The position numbers were made by a program, and so were the translations under genes. 64,000 nt of DNA, from the NCBI GenBank assembly GCA_947453145.1, contig CANGFA010000003.1, positions 54,330 through 118,329 on the forward strand, given 5' to 3'. Positions 51,781 to 63,625 of the stretch are shown here, in pieces; position 1 is the first letter of the stretch; each line of letters opens with the position of its first letter. Under the pieces are notes generated by a model. That model was not told the origin of the DNA. It saw nothing but the letters and a program-made list of their open reading frames with translations, and searched no databases. This stretch comes from Bacteroidota bacterium. Its GTDB lineage: Bacteria; Bacteroidota; Bacteroidia; Chitinophagales; Chitinophagaceae.

Positions 51781-53550
51781 TTACATTTGTTCTGGAACAG
51801 CAATTCCTAATGCGCTCATTCCTTTTTGTAAGGTAGCCGCCGTTAAAATACTTAATTTAATTCTTACATTTTTCTTTTCTTCCGATTCTGCATTGGCAAT
51901 AGATAATTCTGCATAGAAGCTATTAAATAACTTAGCTAGGTTAAATGTATAAATAGCCACTTTAGATGGATCTAATGTTTCTGCAGCTTCATTTATTACA
52001 GCTGGGAAATTGGTAAGTTCAATTGCCAAGGCTTTTTCCAATGGCAATAATTCGCTACTAATTAAAGTAATACCCGTTCCAGTTTTTCTTAAAATACTTT
52101 TAATACGTGCATGTGTATATTGTATGAAAGGACCGGTGAATCCATGAAAATCGATACTCTCCTCTGGATTAAAAATCATTTTCTTTTTTGGATCAACTCT
52201 TAATAAGAAAAATTTTAAGGCGCCTAATCCAATGGTATTATAAAGCTCGATTAACTGTGCTTCAGTGAAGTCGGAAACCTTACCTAGAGATTCGGTTTTC
52301 ACTTTGGAAATATTAATCATTTCTTCTACCAAATCATCCGCATCTACCACCGTTCCTTCACGGCTTTTCATCTTGCCGGTTGGCAATTCCACCATCCCAT
52401 AACTTAAATGATAAATACCATCAGCTGCAGGTAATTGTAATTTTTGGCAAATTAACTTAAGTACTTTAAAGTGATAGTTTTGTTCGTCACCCACCACATA
52501 AATACTTGCATCGGTATTGAATTCTTTTTGCTTTACTTCGGCTAGTCCAATATCCTGTGTTATATAAACTGAAGTGCCATCCTTGCGGCGCACAATCTTT
52601 TCGTCTAAACCATCGCCCGTTAAATCTATCCAAACGGATCCGTCTTCCTTTTGATAAAATATTTTCTTTTTCAATCCTTGTTCCACTAATTCCTTTCCTA
52701 ATAAATAAGTATTGCTCTCGTAATAAGTTTTTGCAAAATCGGAACCAATTTTTTTATAGGTAGCATCAAAGCCTTCGTATACCCAACTATTCATTCGTTT
52801 CCATAAATCCATAGTTGCAACATCTCCTTGTTCCCATTTCAACAACATTTCCTGCGCCTCTTTTTGAATAGGGGCTTCTTTCTCTGCTAATTCTTGTGTC
52901 ATACCACTTGCAACCAATTCAGCCACCTGTGCTTTATAGGCATCATTGTATTTTACATAGTAGTCGCCTACAAAATGATCGCCTTTTTGATGCTTGTCAG
53001 AAGGGGTTGCCCCATTGGCAAATAATTGCCAAGCAATCATGCTCTTGCAAATATGAATACCTCTATCATTTACAATACATGTTTTTACCACTTCATTACC
53101 TTGTAACTTTAAAATCTCGGCAATACTCCAACCTAAAAAATTGTTTCTTAAATGACCTAAGTGTAAAGGTTTATTGGTATTAGGTGAGGAGTACTCCACC
53201 ATTATTTTACGTGGTGCATTATTTATTGGCAATAAATTTTCGGGGCTTGCATTTTTGATACTGTCAAACCAAAATTGGTTGCTTATAGAAAAATTCAAAA
53301 ATCCTTTCACAATATTAAAATTGGTTAGTACACCATTCATTTCAGCAAGCATGGCAGCACCCAATTCATTCCCTAAAACTTCAGGGCTTTTGCCTAGCTG
53401 TTTTACAAAGGCAAAAAGTACAATGGTATAATCCCCCTCAAATTCTGGTTTAGTGGCGTTTACTAATACCTGTTCGGGTTGTATTTGAATACCATATAAT
53501 TGGTGAATACAATTGGAAGTTTGCTGCTTTAAAGTAGATATCAAATTCAT
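51781..53550 (-). CDS. argS: Arginyl-tRNA synthetase
   Basis: VEYSSPNTNKPLHLGHLRNNFLGWSIAEIL, GMVELPTGKMKSREGTVVDADDL. Confidence 0.97.
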   Translation of the reverse strand: MNLISTLKQQTSNCIHQLYGIQIQPEQVLVNATKPEFEGDYTIVLFAFVKQLGKSPEVLGNELGAAMLAEMNGVLTNFNIVKGFLNFSISNQFWFDSIKNASPENLLPINNAPRKIMVEYSSPNTNKPLHLGHLRNNFLGWSIAEILKLQGNEVVKTCIVNDRGIHICKSMIAWQLFANGATPSDKHQKGDHFVGDYYVKYNDAYKAQVAELVASGMTQELAEKEAPIQKEAQEMLLKWEQGDVATMDLWKRMNSWVYEGFDATYKKIGSDFAKTYYESNTYLLGKELVEQGLKKKIFYQKEDGSVWIDLTGDGLDEKIVRRKDGTSVYITQDIGLAEVKQKEFNTDASIYVVGDEQNYHFKVLKLICQKLQLPAADGIYHLSYGMVELPTGKMKSREGTVVDADDLVEEMINISKVKTESLGKVSDFTEAQLIELYNTIGLGALKFFLLRVDPKKKMIFNPEESIDFHGFTGPFIQYTHARIKSILRKTGTGITLISSELLPLEKALAIELTNFPAVINEAAETLDPSKVAIYTFNLAKLFNSFYAELSIANAESEEKKNVRIKLSILTAATLQKGMSALGIAVPEQM

Positions 53551-53566
53551 AAAAAGGGGTTACCGA

Positions 53567-53597
53567 TTGCAAAAGTAATTAATTAAGATTACCTTTG
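53567..53597 (+). promoter_or_regulatory. Probable promoter for the GtrA-like gene
   Basis: TTG-N20-TACCTTTG, -7 box 9 nt before the ATG at 53606. Confidence 0.5.
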
Positions 53598-53605
53598 AAC
53601 TATTC

Positions 53606-54121
53606 ATGTTGAAACTACACGATTTTATTAGCAAATTAATACTTGACCTAATTGATTGGGTATATCCTTTATTTGGGAAATTCATGCCTATTCATACCTT
53701 TCGATATGCTGCTTGTGGAGGAGGGAATACGGTATTAGACATCTTAGGTTTTTTCTTTTCTTATAATTATTTATTTCACAAGATGCCCATTCACATTGGT
53801 TGGTTAACCATTAGTCCCCATATTGCTTCTTTTATGGTTAGCTTTTGTGTCACTTTCCCAATTGGCTTTTATTTAAGTAGGTATGTTGTTTTCCAAGAAA
53901 CTTCTGTAAAGAAAGCAGAACAATTATTCAAGTATTTTTTTGTGGTTTTGGGCTGTATTCTTTTAAATTATATTTTCCTTAAATTCTTTGTAGACTATTT
54001 AGGTTGGTATGCAACCCCAGCTAAGATTGTGACCACCTTTTTTGTGGTTATCTTTAGCTATACCAGTCAAAAGAATTACACTTTTAAAGCTACCCAGTCA
54101 GGGGATATAGAAGCGATTTAA
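53606..54121 (+). CDS. GtrA-like family membrane protein
   Basis: FRYAACGGGNTVLDILGFFFSYNYL, FPIGFYLSRYVVFQ, SYTSQKNYTF; 4 TM. Confidence 0.88.
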   Translation: MLKLHDFISKLILDLIDWVYPLFGKFMPIHTFRYAACGGGNTVLDILGFFFSYNYLFHKMPIHIGWLTISPHIASFMVSFCVTFPIGFYLSRYVVFQETSVKKAEQLFKYFFVVLGCILLNYIFLKFFVDYLGWYATPAKIVTTFFVVIFSYTSQKNYTFKATQSGDIEAI

Positions 54122-54230
54122 CTGCCTTTTCTGCCCGCTTATTAATTTATTATGCCAATTTAGGCCTTAATTCAAGGGTAAATACTGCCATTTATGCCAT
54201 TTTTTCACCCAATTTTGGGCTAGGACATTG

Positions 54231-54245
54231 TGGCACAATGATTGC
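54231..54245 (+). promoter_or_regulatory. Sigma-54-type (-24/-12) promoter candidate upstream of dnaK
   Basis: TGGCAC-N5-TTGC exact spacing, 38 nt before the dnaK ATG. Confidence 0.6.
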
Positions 54246-54282
54246 CTCTTATCAATTAATTAATCATTGAAAATCAATCTTT

Positions 54283-56190
54283 ATGGCAAAAATAATAGGC
54301 ATTGACTTAGGTACCACAAATAGTTGCGTATCAGTTATGGAAGGTGGCGAACCTGTAGTTATCGCAAATGACGAAGGTCGCAGAACCACCCCTTCGGTGG
54401 TAGCTTTTTTAAAGAATGGCGAACGTAAAGTTGGCGATCCTGCAAAAAGACAAGCAATCACAAACCCAGAAAACACGATCTCTAGTGTAAAGCGTTTTAT
54501 GGGTCGTCGTTTTAATGAAGTTACAGAAGAGAAATCTCACTGGAGTTACAAAATAGTACAAGGTGAAAATGATACAGTACGTGTAGACATTGATGGCCGT
54601 ATGTACACACCTCAAGAAATTTCTGCAATGGTTTTACAAAAGATGAAAAAAACTGCAGAAGATTATTTAGGAACGGAAGTGACTGAAGCTGTTATTACGG
54701 TGCCTGCATATTTTAATGATGCACAAAGACAAGCAACAAAAGAAGCTGGTGAAATTGCTGGGTTAACAGTTCGTAGAATTGTGAATGAACCCACAGCTGC
54801 AGCTTTAGCATATGGTTTGGATAAAAAGAATGTAGAGCAAAAAATTGCTGTATTCGATTTAGGTGGTGGAACTTTTGACGTATCTATCTTGGATTTAGGA
54901 GATGGTGTGTTTGAAGTAAAATCTACAAATGGTGATACACACTTAGGTGGTGATGACTTTGATAAAGTAATCATGGACTTTTTAGCCGACGAATTTAAAA
55001 AACAAGAAGCAATTGATTTAAGAAAAGATCCAATGGCTTTACAACGTTTAAAAGAAGCTGCTGAAAAAGCAAAAGTAGAATTAAGTTCATCAACTGAAAC
55101 TGAAATCAACTTACCTTATATTACTGCAGTAGATGGTGTTCCAAAGCACTTAGTATTAAAATTAACAAGAGCGAAATTTGAATCTTTAGCGGATAATTTA
55201 TTTTCACGTTGTATTAAGCCATGTGAAATTGCATTAAAAGATGCAGGTTATTCTATTAGTCAAATTGACGAAGTAATTTTAGTTGGAGGTTCTTCAAGAA
55301 TTCCTAAAGTACAAGAATTAGTAGAGAAGTTTTTTGGTAAAAAACCTAACCGTTCAGTGAACCCAGATGAAGTGGTTGCAATTGGTGCAGGTATTCAAGG
55401 TGCGGTATTAACTGGTGATGTGAAAGACGTTTTATTATTAGACGTTACTCCATTAAACTTAGGTATTGAAACAATGGGTGGAGTAATGACAACTATGATT
55501 GCTTCTAATACAACCATTCCTACTAAGAAAACAGAAGTGTATTCAACAGCTAGCGATAATCAACCTGGTGTACAAATTCATGTATTACAAGGGGAGCGTC
55601 CTATGGCAAATCAAAATAAGAGTTTAGGAATGTTTAACTTGGATGGTATTCCACCAGCTCCAAGAGGCGTTCCTCAAATTGAAGTGACTTTTGATATTGA
55701 TGCGAACGGTATTTTAAACGTAAGCGCAAAAGATAAAGGTACTGGTAAAGAGCAAAAAATCAGAATTGAAGCGGGTAGTGGTTTGACGAAGGAAGAAATT
55801 GAAAAAATGAAAGCCGAAGCAAAAGCTAACGAAGCATCTGATAAAATTGAAAAAGAAAGAGTAGAAAAATTAAACGAAGCCGATAGCCTAATCTTCCAAA
55901 CGGAAAAGCAATTAAAAGAGTTTGGCGATAAAATTTCTGCGGATAAAAAAGCACCAATCGAAGCTGCATTGGAAACTTTAAAGGCTGCTCACCAAGCACA
56001 AGATATTGCGCAAGTGAACACTGCTTTAGAAGCAATGAACGCTGCATGGACTGCTGCTAGTGAAGAAATTTACAAAGCACAAGCCGAAGGCGCTGCTGCA
56101 GGTGCAGCACCTGGCACTGACGCAGGTCAAGCAAACGGTGGTGCGAGCAATGACACTGTTGAAGATGCTCAGTTTGAAGAAGTGAAGTAA
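54283..56190 (+). CDS. dnaK: Molecular chaperone DnaK
   Basis: [65 protein letters not shown]. Confidence 0.98.
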   Translation: MAKIIGIDLGTTNSCVSVMEGGEPVVIANDEGRRTTPSVVAFLKNGERKVGDPAKRQAITNPENTISSVKRFMGRRFNEVTEEKSHWSYKIVQGENDTVRVDIDGRMYTPQEISAMVLQKMKKTAEDYLGTEVTEAVITVPAYFNDAQRQATKEAGEIAGLTVRRIVNEPTAAALAYGLDKKNVEQKIAVFDLGGGTFDVSILDLGDGVFEVKSTNGDTHLGGDDFDKVIMDFLADEFKKQEAIDLRKDPMALQRLKEAAEKAKVELSSSTETEINLPYITAVDGVPKHLVLKLTRAKFESLADNLFSRCIKPCEIALKDAGYSISQIDEVILVGGSSRIPKVQELVEKFFGKKPNRSVNPDEVVAIGAGIQGAVLTGDVKDVLLLDVTPLNLGIETMGGVMTTMIASNTTIPTKKTEVYSTASDNQPGVQIHVLQGERPMANQNKSLGMFNLDGIPPAPRGVPQIEVTFDIDANGILNVSAKDKGTGKEQKIRIEAGSGLTKEEIEKMKAEAKANEASDKIEKERVEKLNEADSLIFQTEKQLKEFGDKISADKKAPIEAALETLKAAHQAQDIAQVNTALEAMNAAWTAASEEIYKAQAEGAAAGAAPGTDAGQANGGASNDTVEDAQFEEVK

Positions 56191-56230
56191 GAGTTAGGTT
56201 TAACCCTTTATTTGATAAGGTTTTAAGTGA

Positions 56231-56256
56231 GCCCTCCGGAAACGGGGGGCTTTTTA
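56231..56256 (+). terminator. Intrinsic terminator after dnaK
   Basis: GCCCTCCG-GAAA-CGGGGGGC + TTTTT. Confidence 0.9.
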
Positions 56257-56333
56257 GTTAAATTCTCTTCATAATTTCATGTAATTCATAACCTAATATT
56301 TCAATATCTTTAGCGTTCAAAATTTGGTTGTTA

Positions 56334-58721
56334 ATGAAGAAAAATAACAATATACGTGAAGCCGCTGCGACGAATATAAAACAACAAACCGAAAAGAGCG
56401 TAGGCCCACAATTTAGTGAGTATCTGTCCATTATTTTCACTGCCTTATACCTGCTTGTGCATTTTGTGTCCGATTGGGGTGGTGCTGATGTAATGGGGGC
56501 GCAATGGTTATTCACTGGCACCCTGGATTTAGTTGTTTTGGGGTATATTATTTTTAACGCTAAACAGTATAAGGAAGCTATTGAAAGGGTTTCCCAACAC
56601 AGATTTACTTTGTTGTATACCTTTTTTGTATTGTGGGCATTGGGCTCTTATTTTTACGCGATTAATCCTACCGAATCCTTAGTTTGTTTGGGACGCTTGG
56701 CATCTACTTTTATTATCTTTTTTAATCTCTCTATTTTATTTTATAAAAAAAATTATCAATGGATTTTTCAAATAGTTGCCTATCTCGTTACAGCAATATT
56801 GATTTATGATGCAATTTTTGTATTGTCTAATTTCTCAAAGAATTTAGATGAGATGAATTTGGATCAGAACATACTCTCACTTATGGGCAACCATGGCAAT
56901 AAGAACGTAATGGCCGCGAGCTTAGTGATAAAAATTCCTTTTTGCTTATACGTTGTATTGAATAGTAAAATTGGAGGTAAAGTGATTGGTGTTGTAGGGT
57001 TACTTTTAGGTTTTATTAGTTTATTTGTATTGAACACCCGATCCACATTTGTTGCGATTATCTTAATTGGACTAATACATATTTTATTTACCATTTTTAC
57101 CCTAGGAAAAAAACAGATCAATAGGATTCTTGTCCGTGTTGCATTTTTCATTTTTCCATTAGTGGTATCTTATTTTGCTGCGAATGCATTGTTGAAAAAC
57201 GCCTTAAGTATGCAAGATACAGCTGGTGGCTATGGCACCATTGAATCGAGATTAAAAACAATTAATATTAAAGATAATGAAAGTAGTCGTATTCATTTAT
57301 GGGGCACCGCTTTTGATTATTTTAAAAAACATCCCATTATTGGAGGTGGTTATGGTAACTGGAAATTAGCTTCTATCCCTTATGAGAAGTCAGTTGCCAA
57401 CGAATTATTTGTGCCTTATCACTCACATAACGATTTTATTGAGAACGCTGCTGATTTAGGATTGTTAGGAGGGTTGGCCTACCTAGGATTATTTGCCATC
57501 CTTTTTATTTTTACCATTCAAGCTTTTATAAAGCCAAAGTATCAAAAATATCGTGAACTCATTGGCATCGCGTTTTTAGGAATTACCTGTTATTTTGTGG
57601 ATGCTCTTTTAAATTTCCCTGCAGAAAGGCCTGCTATGCAAACCATGTTTACTGTTTCTAGTGCTTTGGTGCTTGCTCCTTATTTTTTAGTATCGCATAC
57701 AGAAGCTATTAATAGGAAGCTTACTTCTTTTATATCCAATTTGTATTTTGTTATCGCCTTATTGTTAATTGTCCCTTCTATATATATTGCGAGTCAAGTT
57801 TATGCGTCATTTAAAATACAAAAATATGTAATGGGGGAAATTAATGCGAATCCAGTGTATGCCACCGACTCAGTGACTTTATTACCCAATATACCCAATT
57901 TGTCAACCTCAGCCTTACCTGTTAGGGCTTTAATTGCTAGATATTATATAAGAGATAAGAATTATCCAGCAGCTATTAAATTATTAAAAGAAAGTTATAA
58001 GGACAATCCTTTCATTCATTACAACGACTTTTTATTAACCAGTGTATATGCCTCCTTAAATAATTACGATAGTACTTTGTATTATGCAAAGTTGGCTTAT
58101 TACAATTGGCCTAGAGCAACTAGTTATTATAAGAACATGATGTTTGCTGCTGTTCGTAAAAAAGATACAATTGAATTAAATAAAGCTTTTGATACTTCGG
58201 TTAAATATTCAAATACTGCATTAACTTATGAGGAGTATGTAAAAGCAAGTTTTGAACTCAAAAGTAAAACCCTTGCTCAACTTAATACTTTGTTAGATAT
58301 TGCATCGAAAAAATTTCCAAAAGAAGATTTTAATAATACAAGAGCACTTATCAATAGCAATGGTTTGGTTGCGCCAACTACCAATCAATTTGCGGTAATA
58401 GGATTACAAAATTTTCAAAAAGGGAAGTTTTTAGAAGCTGCTGAAAACTATAAACAAGCCATTCAACTAGAACCAAATAATTATACGCATTATGAAAATG
58501 TGGGCATTTGCTTGTATTCAGCTAAAAATTTCACGGATTGCATTTTTTATTTTGACAAAGCATCTGGTTTCAAAGAAAACAATACCGGTAAATCACAATT
58601 TTATAAAGGACTTTCGTTAATTAATTCGGGTAAAAAAGACCAAGCTTGTTCTGCTTTAAATGTAGCAAAAGCAAAAGGGTATACCGAAGCGGATAAGTTC
58701 ATTAAATCCAATTGTCAATAA
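56334..58721 (+). CDS. O-antigen ligase/polymerase family membrane protein with C-terminal TPR repeats
   Basis: Multiple TM helices, FGTA.DYFKKHPIIGGGYGNWKL … YHSHNDFIENAADLGLLGGL motif, C-terminal TPR (GKFLEAAENYKQAIQLEPNNYTHYENVGICLY). Confidence 0.85.
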   Translation: MKKNNNIREAAATNIKQQTEKSVGPQFSEYLSIIFTALYLLVHFVSDWGGADVMGAQWLFTGTLDLVVLGYIIFNAKQYKEAIERVSQHRFTLLYTFFVLWALGSYFYAINPTESLVCLGRLASTFIIFFNLSILFYKKNYQWIFQIVAYLVTAILIYDAIFVLSNFSKNLDEMNLDQNILSLMGNHGNKNVMAASLVIKIPFCLYVVLNSKIGGKVIGVVGLLLGFISLFVLNTRSTFVAIILIGLIHILFTIFTLGKKQINRILVRVAFFIFPLVVSYFAANALLKNALSMQDTAGGYGTIESRLKTINIKDNESSRIHLWGTAFDYFKKHPIIGGGYGNWKLASIPYEKSVANELFVPYHSHNDFIENAADLGLLGGLAYLGLFAILFIFTIQAFIKPKYQKYRELIGIAFLGITCYFVDALLNFPAERPAMQTMFTVSSALVLAPYFLVSHTEAINRKLTSFISNLYFVIALLLIVPSIYIASQVYASFKIQKYVMGEINANPVYATDSVTLLPNIPNLSTSALPVRALIARYYIRDKNYPAAIKLLKESYKDNPFIHYNDFLLTSVYASLNNYDSTLYYAKLAYYNWPRATSYYKNMMFAAVRKKDTIELNKAFDTSVKYSNTALTYEEYVKASFELKSKTLAQLNTLLDIASKKFPKEDFNNTRALINSNGLVAPTTNQFAVIGLQNFQKGKFLEAAENYKQAIQLEPNNYTHYENVGICLYSAKNFTDCIFYFDKASGFKENNTGKSQFYKGLSLINSGKKDQACSALNVAKAKGYTEADKFIKSNCQ

Positions 58722-58752
58722 TTACGTACTTTCGCGCATTATAATTCAAAAA

Positions 58753-59202
58753 ATGAAGCGAATTGAACGCCATAGAGCCATCCTAGGAGTAGACGATAAA
58801 GCTACTTTAAGTGATTTAAAAAAAGTATATCGTAAAATTATGATGGAATGGCATCCTGATAAATTTCAGGATAGTGAGGAGTCCAAGAAAATGGCGGAAG
58901 AGAAATCTACAAAATTAATTGCTTCCTATCATTTTTTAGTGAGTGTGCATGCCGAGACGCATGCTGCCACTAAAACAGAATATACTGCTACAATCACAGA
59001 AGCAAGTATTGACGATTTTGAATTTAAATCTGAAATTCTACGTGTTGTTTTTTCTGATGGCAATGAATATGAATATTATGGGGTACCCAAAGCGATTTAT
59101 GTAAAATTGGTAAATTCCGATACCCCCGATCGCTTCGCACGTAGACATATTTACGAAAACTTTTTATACCGTAGTACCAGTAAAATAGTGGGCGATAACT
59201 AG
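58753..59202 (+). CDS. J-domain protein fused to a C-terminal KTSC domain
   Basis: HRAILGVDDKATLSDLKKVYRKIMMEWHPDKFQD; KSEILRVVFSDGNEYEYYGVPKAIYVKLVNSDTPDRFARRHIYENFLYR. Confidence 0.82.
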   Translation: MKRIERHRAILGVDDKATLSDLKKVYRKIMMEWHPDKFQDSEESKKMAEEKSTKLIASYHFLVSVHAETHAATKTEYTATITEASIDDFEFKSEILRVVFSDGNEYEYYGVPKAIYVKLVNSDTPDRFARRHIYENFLYRSTSKIVGDN

Positions 59203-59276
59203 TACAAGCGTTATTTCTGTTTAATTACTTAATTTATATTACACATATTACTTAAACAGTGATTTTTTCCGTCTAA

Positions 59277-61547
<2,271 letters not shown>

Positions 61548-61595
61548 TCATATAATTATTATTTTTACTATATTGTAGTATAAAATATAATTTTT

Positions 61596-62420
61596 ATGAA
61601 ATCCAAAATTATAATTGCAGTGGCTTTGTTTGTAACCATTCAAGCCACTGCTCAATTTAATACTTTTCGTGGCGCCGGTTTTGAAGTAAATTATCCTGCT
61701 AGTTTTAAAGCACATGGTGCACCAGGTTCTTTAGAGTTGAACCTTGAAAGTGTTTTCTTTACTTCGCCTGATAATTTGGTTGAGTTTTATATTTTCTCTC
61801 CAATACATAAAGGAGGAGTTGCAAATGATATTGCGTTAAAAGCAAATGAAAAATTAGCTCCAGGTGAAGTTTCAAATGGCAAAACAACCATTGCAAAGTA
61901 TTGGACCATTATTGCCAAAGACAATAGTTACGAAAGAACTTACCAGGAATCCATTGATGTAAAAACAGGAGACAATTGGGTGATTGGATTAAAGTATAAA
62001 AACCAAGCAGCGTTTAATAAATACAGAAACGAATATTTAGCTTTTAAGAAATCTTATCATAAAACAGGATCTGGTAATGCATCTCAGTCAACTGCTTCAA
62101 TACCAAAACTAAATGCAAGTTTCGGTTATGAGGAAAAGGATGATGAACAAACAGGAGGCTCATTAACTACGGTTTATTTATTATTTAATAGCAACAAATA
62201 TAAGCTGGGTACCATTCATGGTTCTGGTGATAATATTGACAAATCAGATTTTCTTAGCAAGAAAATTCCTGCATCTGCAATAGCTGCTTGTGGTGCTTGG
62301 TATGCAGGTTCAGGTTCCTACTATTATATCATTCAAAAAGGCACTAAAATTGTATTATACCAAGGTTATAATGGGGAAGAAGATCCAAATATTAGTTGGC
62401 AAAAAGTAAAAGAATTCTAA
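61596..62420 (+). CDS. Hypothetical exported protein
   Basis: Signal peptide MKSKIIIAVALFVTIQATAQF; no recognised domain. Confidence 0.7.
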   Translation: MKSKIIIAVALFVTIQATAQFNTFRGAGFEVNYPASFKAHGAPGSLELNLESVFFTSPDNLVEFYIFSPIHKGGVANDIALKANEKLAPGEVSNGKTTIAKYWTIIAKDNSYERTYQESIDVKTGDNWVIGLKYKNQAAFNKYRNEYLAFKKSYHKTGSGNASQSTASIPKLNASFGYEEKDDEQTGGSLTTVYLLFNSNKYKLGTIHGSGDNIDKSDFLSKKIPASAIAACGAWYAGSGSYYYIIQKGTKIVLYQGYNGEEDPNISWQKVKEF

Positions 62421-63097
62421 GGATTAGATTTAAGATTTAAATCTTTGGTTAGTGCTCTTACGCCTTCCATAAATTTCTTGCCAGGGTCACTTTTATAAGT
62501 AATATATTTTGGATCGGTTTCTTTCCAAAGTGCCGTGTTTTTAAATGCAGTGTATTCAGAATGGCCAATAAGGTATTCAATTTTATATTTCTTAGCTAAG
62601 TGTCTTACAAGGCCAGCATTGGCAATAACTTGTTCTTCCGTTAATGGATTTTTATCGCTTCCAATATTTTCTACACCAATTGCGCAATAATTTAAACCAA
62701 TTGCGTGTCTTGCTAAATAGTTATCCGGCATCAGTTGATAAATTTTTCCATCTCTATCAATTAAAAATTGAGAACCTACATTTAAGGCACTTACTCTTTT
62801 ATTAATGGCTCTGCTGTCCTCAATGGTTGGGCTATTAAAATAGTCATGTATACTTTTAATAGTTCCTCCGTCGGTAAAATGCAATACAATCATCACAGGT
62901 TTAATAACCGGAGTGCTTTGTGTTATACCGTGTCTGTTTTTTAAATATTCAATGCTTAAATCGGTTCGCTCTTTTGAATAATTAATAGGGAGTTGAATAA
63001 TGTTTATAGCAGTATCATTTACATTACTTGTTGCAAATAAAGCGTTGCTTGAAAAAGCAAGTATGAATATTAAAAGTAGTTGGGTTAATTTTTGCAC
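62417..63097 (-). CDS. N-acetylmuramoyl-L-alanine amidase (Amidase_2/PGRP fold), exported
   Basis: MIVLHFTDGGTIKSIHDYFNSPT … SAHYLIDRDG-like SQFLIDRDGKIYQLMPDNYLARHAIGLNYCAIGVENIG … LIGHSEY. Confidence 0.9.
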   Translation of the reverse strand: MQKLTQLLLIFILAFSSNALFATSNVNDTAINIIQLPINYSKERTDLSIEYLKNRHGITQSTPVIKPVMIVLHFTDGGTIKSIHDYFNSPTIEDSRAINKRVSALNVGSQFLIDRDGKIYQLMPDNYLARHAIGLNYCAIGVENIGSDKNPLTEEQVIANAGLVRHLAKKYKIEYLIGHSEYTAFKNTALWKETDPKYITYKSDPGKKFMEGVRALTKDLNLKSNP

Positions 63098-63132
63098 TTG
63101 TATCTTTTTATTATATTTTTTGGTTTATCTAA

Positions 63133-63579
63133 TTAAAATCGCTTTCTGCCAGCTTCATCAAATATATTAATGGGGGCTCTAGGATGCCTAGAACTAATAC
63201 CGTAATTGCAAGCATCCGTAGGAAAAATACATTGGTCTTCAATAAACCATTTCCCACCTCTATTTACAAATAAGGCGCCCACATAGCAACAGTCATGACT
63301 TTCATCTTGTGGGAAAACAATTTCTCTTCCGTCTTTACGTTCTGCTTTTCCTGTAAAATAAGCATAGCCGCCACCTACTTTAAAATGATTTACAACGTAA
63401 ATAAATTCTTGTTTATACCAAGTATACATTTCCGATCTTAATAAATCAAGCATCATGGTTCTATCCTTTTCGTTAGCAGCATTCCTTACCTTAAAATCAT
63501 AAATCATTTGAGCGTTTGTAGCAGTATTCATGAAAAACAAAAAAGCTATTAAGCTTAAAATAATGCGTATTTTTTGCAT
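63133..63579 (-). CDS. Hypothetical exported protein
   Basis: Signal peptide; DCCYVGALFVNRGGKWFIEDQCIFPTDACNYG. Confidence 0.7.
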   Translation of the reverse strand: MQKIRIILSLIAFLFFMNTATNAQMIYDFKVRNAANEKDRTMMLDLLRSEMYTWYKQEFIYVVNHFKVGGGYAYFTGKAERKDGREIVFPQDESHDCCYVGALFVNRGGKWFIEDQCIFPTDACNYGISSRHPRAPINIFDEAGRKRF

Positions 63580-63625
63580 AAGATTATATTATTTATAATG
63601 TGAATATATGAAAAAAATGTGTTTC

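Noticed and set aside
54264-55109. Minus-strand ORFs within dnaK
   Set aside because: Antisense shadows in a highly conserved coding region.
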